A DNA stretch of 64,000 bases from Pezicula radicicola (lineage: Eukaryota; Ascomycota; Leotiomycetes; Helotiales; Dermateaceae). Position 1 is the stretch's first letter. Every line of letters starts with the position of its first letter. The position numbers and the translations under genes were made by a program. Under the pieces are notes generated by a model. The model saw nothing but the letters and a program-made list of their open reading frames with translations, had not been told where the DNA came from and made no database searches. The stretch spans positions 127,223 to 191,222 of the forward strand of contig PDUO01000033.1 in assembly GCA_003008705.1 (NCBI GenBank), given 5' to 3'. Of the stretch, positions 58,795 through 64,000 are shown piece after piece.

Positions 58795-60398
58795 ATGGCG
58801 AAATCAATTGAGGTCAGACTTTTCATTAACGGAGAGGTAAGAGTCTCGAGAATTTTGCTTCGTATAGTAACACAGTGATGTAGTTTACGCCTTCGTTTGA
58901 CAGGGGAAGGTTCCCCATCAGGTCACCCTACTCGGATAAAGTAGTTGCCCAAGGTGAATAAAACTACCTCCTCGACATTAAGTCTCAATTGCGATTGACT
59001 TTGTGCCATAAAGTGTATGAAGCTACTAAAGATGACGTTGACCGGGCTGTTGCAGCTGCAAATGCTGCATTCCCGGCATGGAGTGCGTTGTCACCGACAG
59101 AACGTGGTAGACCAATGGCACGGCTGGCTGTCATTCTCGAAACTATTCACGACGAGCTGGCTGAGCTGGAGGCATTATCAATGGGGAGACCCGTCTCCGG
59201 CTACTTTGACTCGAGAAGCGCTGCGCAAATATTCAGGCAATACTCCGAGGCGGGATTCAACAAATATGGATCTTCCAGCTTGAATACGCCCGGCTTTGTG
59301 AATATGATATTTCGACAGCCATATGGCGTGGCTGCTGCAATTATTCCTTGGAATGTGCCGTTGTATTTCCTTGCAAAGAAGGTGGCGCCTGCGTTGATCA
59401 CAGGCAATACAGTAGTCTTGAAAAGCAGTGAAAAGGCCCCTCTGACGGTATGGAAATAGTCACTATAAAAATGGAGATAGTCTAACAGGCTTTAGTCTTT
59501 GAAATTTGCAACCATTCTGAACGAGGCTGGCTTCCCTGCTGGAGTAATTAACATCATTTCTGGCTTTGGAACTACATCGGGTGCTGCATTAGCATCTCAT
59601 ATGGACATCCGCGTGCTGAGTTTCACTGGCTCGACAAGGACCGGTCGCATAGTTCACAAGGCTGCAGCTGAATCCAACCTGAAAAGAGTTATTTCCGAAT
59701 TGGGGGGAAAATGTCCAGCAATCATCTTTGACGACGCCGATATCTACGATGCAGTCGAAGGCACTCAGCGCAGTATCCAGTGGAATAGCGGCCAAACTTG
59801 CATGGCGAACTCTCGGATCTATGTTCATCGGAATGTTGCTGACGCCTTTATCGAGATGTTCAGGAACAGATTCAGCTCTGCTCGTCTAGGTGATCCAACA
59901 GATCCTACAGTGAACCACGGACCTCAGGCGGACGAGACTCAGTACAGGATGGTACGCCAATTTGTAGAGCTTGGTAAGCAAAGTGGCAAGATAGCACTCG
60001 GGTGCGATGAGGTGGAAGGGAAGTTTATCCTACCCACAGTCTTTACTGAGACGCCCGAGGATGCAAAGATCATGCGAGAGGAGGTCTTTGGACCCGTTGT
60101 CAACATTAACATCTTCGAAGATGAGGATGATGTTATTGCGAGAGCGAATGACACAGAGTTCGGGTTATACGCTGCAGTATACACGAAGGATATTGACCGG
60201 GCATTGAGAATGAGCCAGAGGCTTGAGACTGGCACAGTGGCTATCAATTGCACCAGCCCCACAACAGCTGCGGACATGCCATTTGGGGGATACAAGGGAA
60301 GTGGTATTGGGCGGGAAGGGTGGCACGAGAGCATGGATAACTTCCTCGAGACCAAGACGGTGCTCATAAGGGTGCAAAATAGAGCATCCAATAAGTAG
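58795..60398 (+). CDS. Aldehyde dehydrogenase (NAD(P)-dependent)
   Basis: Four exons (58795-58836, 58884-58953, 59014-59447, 59496-60398) sum to 1449 nt, giving 482 residues, the usual size for a soluble ALDH. It oxidises aldehydes to acids. Visible motifs in order: IIPWNVPLYFLAKKVAPAL (cofactor pocket), FTGSTRTGR (the NAD-binding GSTxxG type), ELGGKCP with the general-base Glu, NSGQTCMANSR with the nucleophilic Cys, EEVFGPVVNI and PFGGYKGSGIGREG at the end. There is no leader peptide, so it is probably cytosolic. It lies between the amine-oxidase pair and a P450. It could remove aldehydes made by amine oxidation, but that link is inference. Confidence 0.95.
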
Positions 60399-61066
60399 CA
60401 GCTGCTGTTTAATCTGAGCAGGAAATATATGAGTTGAAAATGGAAAATTCTTTGCGATAGTACAGTATGGCAAACTTCATGGCTCAGGTAGCCGCTGAGA
60501 CCCAGAACAATAAGCCAGGCTTTTGGATGCTAGTGTAGCCTTGAAGATATGGCCACAATGGACGGTCATAACTATGCCGTGGCTTATTTATGAATGGATG
60601 GCTTCAAAAATAGCTGTCAGGTTCAAGTTAAACATTACGCAAACATATAAAGTGTTTGGCTTCTTGGGAAATTAAAACAGTTCTCTTGTTGGGACCACTA
60701 TACCGCAAGGAAATATCAAACTCGGACGCTACTCTATCGCAAGCACAGCCGCAAGAGGCAGAGATCTAGCAGGGAATTACATGGCAACTTGTTTTAAGTG
60801 CGCTTCTAACATGCGTCTTCTCTGTTTTCAGAATCCAAGGAAAATGTGGTGCGGAACCCGCTCAGAGCGGAGCGGCTCGTTACAGCACCGCGACCGAACC
60901 TTCTCAGCGCCTATAGGCGGAGCGAGCCACGAGGACCGCAGCTTTGTCTTGGCTTTCTGTGCCTAGGTATGAAAGGACTTAGGGTTAGCTTTCGTACGGA
61001 AGCAACCTTTTCTACGGAAGCAACTTTTTCTACGGCGATATTGCTCACTGTTTTGCAACAATTCTT
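60399..61066. other. Intergenic region before the P450
   Basis: No gene supported. Near 60995-61035 the phrase GGAAGCAACCTTTTCTAC is repeated (GGAAGCAACTTTTTCTAC), a small direct repeat in the P450 promoter. Confidence 0.45.
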
Positions 61067-63175
61067 ATGGTCCAAAAACCCAGTGCTGAGATCATGGCTC
61101 TACAGTGTATTTCAGCACTATGCTTGGGGTTTGTTGCTCTGTCAATTTCCCATATCATGTACCAACGATTTCTCTCGCCCATACGAAATATCCCTGGTCC
61201 TTTCTGGGCAAGCATCACTCCGCTTTGGAGAATTCGCCGTGTTATAAAGGGTGACTGGCATTCAGAAATCACCAAATTGCATCAGAAATATGGTAAAATA
61301 ACATCCTGTTTTGTAGCAAATTCCATCGCCGTTATGAGAAGTATCATTTCTAATCTCGTCCTGTCTGCTCCCTTAGGAAACAATGTTCGAATTGCCCCAA
61401 ACGAAGTGTCTCTCAATACCCCATCCGCAGTCCAGATAGTGTATGGACATAGTGGAAGGCCATGGGTCAAGGTGAGCCATTTTATCCAGCGCTTGTATAT
61501 CTACTTCGTGTTGCTAATGAACTTTAGGCAGCTTGGTATCAGGCCTGGTGGGTTCGAGCTGACAACCATCCCTTTTTTGCCGAGATTGATATTGCTCGAC
61601 ATCGAGATCTGAGGCGCCGGGTTTCCAAAGCGTACACGATGTCATATGTCCTGGCAATGGAGCAGTATGACTGTTGACCAACTACGAAAAGAAAGAAGCT
61701 GAAATATCTCTAGTTACGTGGATAATATTGTCGAGCTCTTCATGGAAAGAATGTCTGCAGGGTCTGGCAGTCGCATTGATCTGGCTGAGTGGACACAGTT
61801 TTTTACGTTCGACGTTGTGGGTGAGCTGGCTTTTGGTAAGCAATGGGGTCTACTGGAGATGGGCAAGGACCGCGATGGCCTTTTACATTGGGTCTACATG
61901 CTGTTATCCACAACAGCCTCGCTCGGGTGGACTTGGAAGACGCACAATCTTGCACGGCTGAGATTTGTGCGTTGGATCTTGAATAATCAACTTTTCAGCA
62001 GAGTCGACAAAATCCTTGATTGCTGGCCGATGCCCGAGGTGCAGAAGGTAAGACTTCCTTGTATTGTCTCTATTGGTGACATACAGAAGCTAAGGGGCGA
62101 AGCGCGTGGTGGCAAAGATGGAATCCCACACAGACCCAGATCGAAATGATCTTTTGACACATTTCCAGCGAATGAAAAACCCTGATGGCAGTCCTCTACG
62201 TCCTTCAGATGTTCTCGGCGAATCTGTGAACGTTGTGGTTGCCGGTGCTGACACAACGGTAAATTTGCTCCGATCCTTGATGAGCTCCCCGAACAAGATG
62301 TTGATGGCTGACGCCAACAAAAGGCAATTTCGATTCGCGCAATTATTCGTTTCGTCGCTAGTAGTCCCCGTGTCTATAAAAAATTACAGGAAGAAATCGA
62401 TACAGCAAGTTATGCCGGCAAGTTATCGCCAGTGGTCAGGTTTGAAGAAGGGCAAGGACTGCCGTATTTTCAAGCTTGCGTGAAAGAGGCTCTCAGGCTA
62501 TTTCCTGCAGGTATACATACAGCTCTATCTGGGCTTGATCTTCCCGATGAGTGATGGAGCTAATGAGAATGTAGTTGGTTACCAACTACCTCGAGTTGCT
62601 CCAGAAGCCACTTATATTGATGAAGTGTATATTCCCGGTGGAGTTAGTCCAACTAATGCTTCTCAAGCCCTCACTTTGACTACTAACGCGGATATTAGAC
62701 AACGGTGGGCATCAATGCTTGGAGCCTTCACCGCAACAAAGAGATCTATGGAGAAGACGCAAAAGAGTTTCGTCCTGAACGGTGGCTGGAAAAAGATGAC
62801 CCTGAAAGACTCAAATTGATGGAGCAATGTTTTGCCACTTTTGGCTTTGGAAGTCGAATCTGTATTGGTAGGAATATGGCATATATGGAGATATATAAGG
62901 TATTACGTTTCCTTTTGCTTCCTTCACAATCTGCTAGAGGTGATTTAGAATGAACAATATCCACTTATGGCAAAACTAATGCCTTTTTATAGTTGGTTCC
63001 AACATTGTTCAGAGACTTCAATATCGATATCTGCAACATCGAAGATCCTTGGGAGCTCACGTGCGCGTGGTTCGTCTACCAATCCCGTTTTGCTGTACGA
63101 ATGCACAAGAGACCTATGGGTTTATCTCGTCCTGGAATTCAAGCAGAGAATGTTGACTCCCATGAGACTCTCTGA
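61067..63175 (+). pseudogene. Cytochrome P450 with a one-base frameshift
   Basis: P450s are heme monooxygenases anchored in the ER membrane. Nine exons fit: 61067-61292, 61377-61471, 61528-61664, 61714-62047, 62087-62258, 62324-62510, 62575-62642, 62699-62899 and 62993-63175. An N-terminal hydrophobic helix (ALCLGFVALSISHIMYQRFL) is followed by the Pro-rich hinge IRNIPGPFWA. The oxygen-binding helix I has GADTT, helix K has EALRL, then FRPERW and the heme-ligand motif FGFGSRICIG. All joints keep the frame except exon 5. Its first part reads KLRGEARGG and runs to a stop, while the true frame (VAKMESHTDPDRNDL) is one base off. One extra G in the GGGG run at about 62095 accounts for it. It is either a very recent lesion or a homopolymer error; otherwise the gene would encode about 533 residues. 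Confidence 0.88.
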
Positions 63176-64000
63176 ACTCTCTGAGGCACATCATGGTGAA
63201 CTGCTTAAAAAATTCCTCTACAAAGCTTTGATGTGGCGTCGTTTCCATTGCAAACACAATTACTCAGTCTAGTTAAAATAACAATGAAAATTAGAGCCTT
63301 TAGAGCTCCCAATGGTTCTGGACTTTCTATCAGATTTGTCCTGGCTCTGCAGGTTCGCTGTGTGCAATTCTCAACTGACATGGTCCTACAAAAGGCCATC
63401 ATTTTTAGCATCGTGAAGTCAAGTTGAGTTAAGCAAAATGTCAAAGTGAATTCGAGCAGAATTCACTTGCCTTGTTCTGTCGCTATAGGCTCGTTTTCAC
63501 ACTAGTTCAGGCTTTATTTGAATCATCACTCAAGCTTCGCTCGTTTCATGGCTGAAACAGGCTGTTCCTACTTGTTTTACACTCATTTTTGCTCCAATTC
63601 TAGTGCCTTCCATAGCACTCAATTAATATATATATTCAGCTCATATTCCATAAGAAAATGGGCAATCAGAATGCAACCAATTGCTAATACCACACATTTT
63701 GATCAACAACTCCGAAGTCGCGCTGTTAAATTTGACTCGAACGACTTCCATAATGCGATGGACTATCATGCACACAATTCTGGATGTAAAGGAGGGAATA
63801 CAAAACACGTACGTCCCCGGACCGATTCCGTCCTCTGCCATGAGCTTGCAGGCGAGTTTCTCGGACTCGAACACATCTGTCCGAACATCGACTCTGAGGC
63901 ATCGTCTAATTAAATAGTCTTCGGCTCTGTTCTTCCATGACTTCCAAGATGAAATAGAAAGACAGAACGATTTGCGTCTACCACGTATAAGTTGGCATAC
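63176..64000. other. Window end, no gene assigned
   Basis: Short overlapping frames occur on both strands between 63500 and 63920. A minus-strand piece (63641-63874, KLACKLMAEDGIGPGTYVF) might be the edge of a gene beyond the window, but I cannot support it. Confidence 0.35.

Overview
The window is from a filamentous ascomycete (Pezizomycotina). Genes are interrupted by short (about 45-90 bp) GT-AG introns with CTAAC/CTGAC branch sites. The protein families are fungal: PTH11/SAT4-type rhodopsin-domain proteins, Zn2Cys6 regulators, a multidomain NRPS, GH78 and AATase-type acyltransferase. The window opens on AT-saturated DNA that still reads as a Ty1/copia polyprotein full of transition-type stop codons, the signature of repeat-induced point mutation (RIP). 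The species cannot be named from the sequence.

Layout. 1-2.4 kb: RIP-destroyed copia element. 3.8-5.0 kb: intact rhodopsin-domain membrane protein. 5-6.6 kb: orphan promoter-like segment and a strikingly G-poor strand. 6.7-8.4 kb: trypsin-fold protease-like gene. 9.3-9.8 kb: MITE with long terminal inverted repeats. 10.0-26.9 kb: a secondary-metabolism block with a UbiA prenyltransferase, a dead fungal regulator, an intact regulator carrying C2H2 plus Zn2Cys6 fingers, a small unknown gene, a 1987-residue NRPS (A-T-T-C-C) and a divergent 14-TM efflux pump that shares the NRPS promoter. 26.9-29.1 kb: AT-rich relics and an F-box/LRR pseudogene. 29.1-36.9 kb: alpha-L-rhamnosidase, sulfatase and sugar transporter, which look like a locus for sulfated or rhamnose-containing glycans, with both enzymes carrying lesions. 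36.9-42.4 kb: an ABC-transporter scrap, a frameshifted acyltransferase and a long repeat-derived gene desert. 42.4-48.3 kb: two unknown genes, a second MITE and a second rhodopsin-domain protein. 49-51.6 kb: ankyrin-type debris. 51.8-63.2 kb: L-amino-acid oxidase divergent from a sarcosine-oxidase-like FAD enzyme, a decayed methyltransferase, an aldehyde dehydrogenase and a P450 with one extra base.

How the genes may work together. The NRPS, its divergent pump and the dual-finger regulator 8 kb away form a credible cluster, and the membrane prenyltransferase may decorate its product. The right-hand set (amino-acid oxidase, secondary-amine oxidase, aldehyde dehydrogenase, P450) is compatible with amine or amino-acid oxidation, either catabolic or as part of a second cluster. 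Many genes here carry one stop or one indel in otherwise well-conserved frames (rhamnosidase, acyltransferase, P450, F-box gene), or several lesions close together (sulfatase). Either the region is decaying recently, probably with RIP-like mutation, or some indels are assembly errors; this matters for every functional reading. Exon coordinates are my own splice models from reading frames and splice motifs. Where the summed exon length is a multiple of three with no internal stop I treat the gene as intact.
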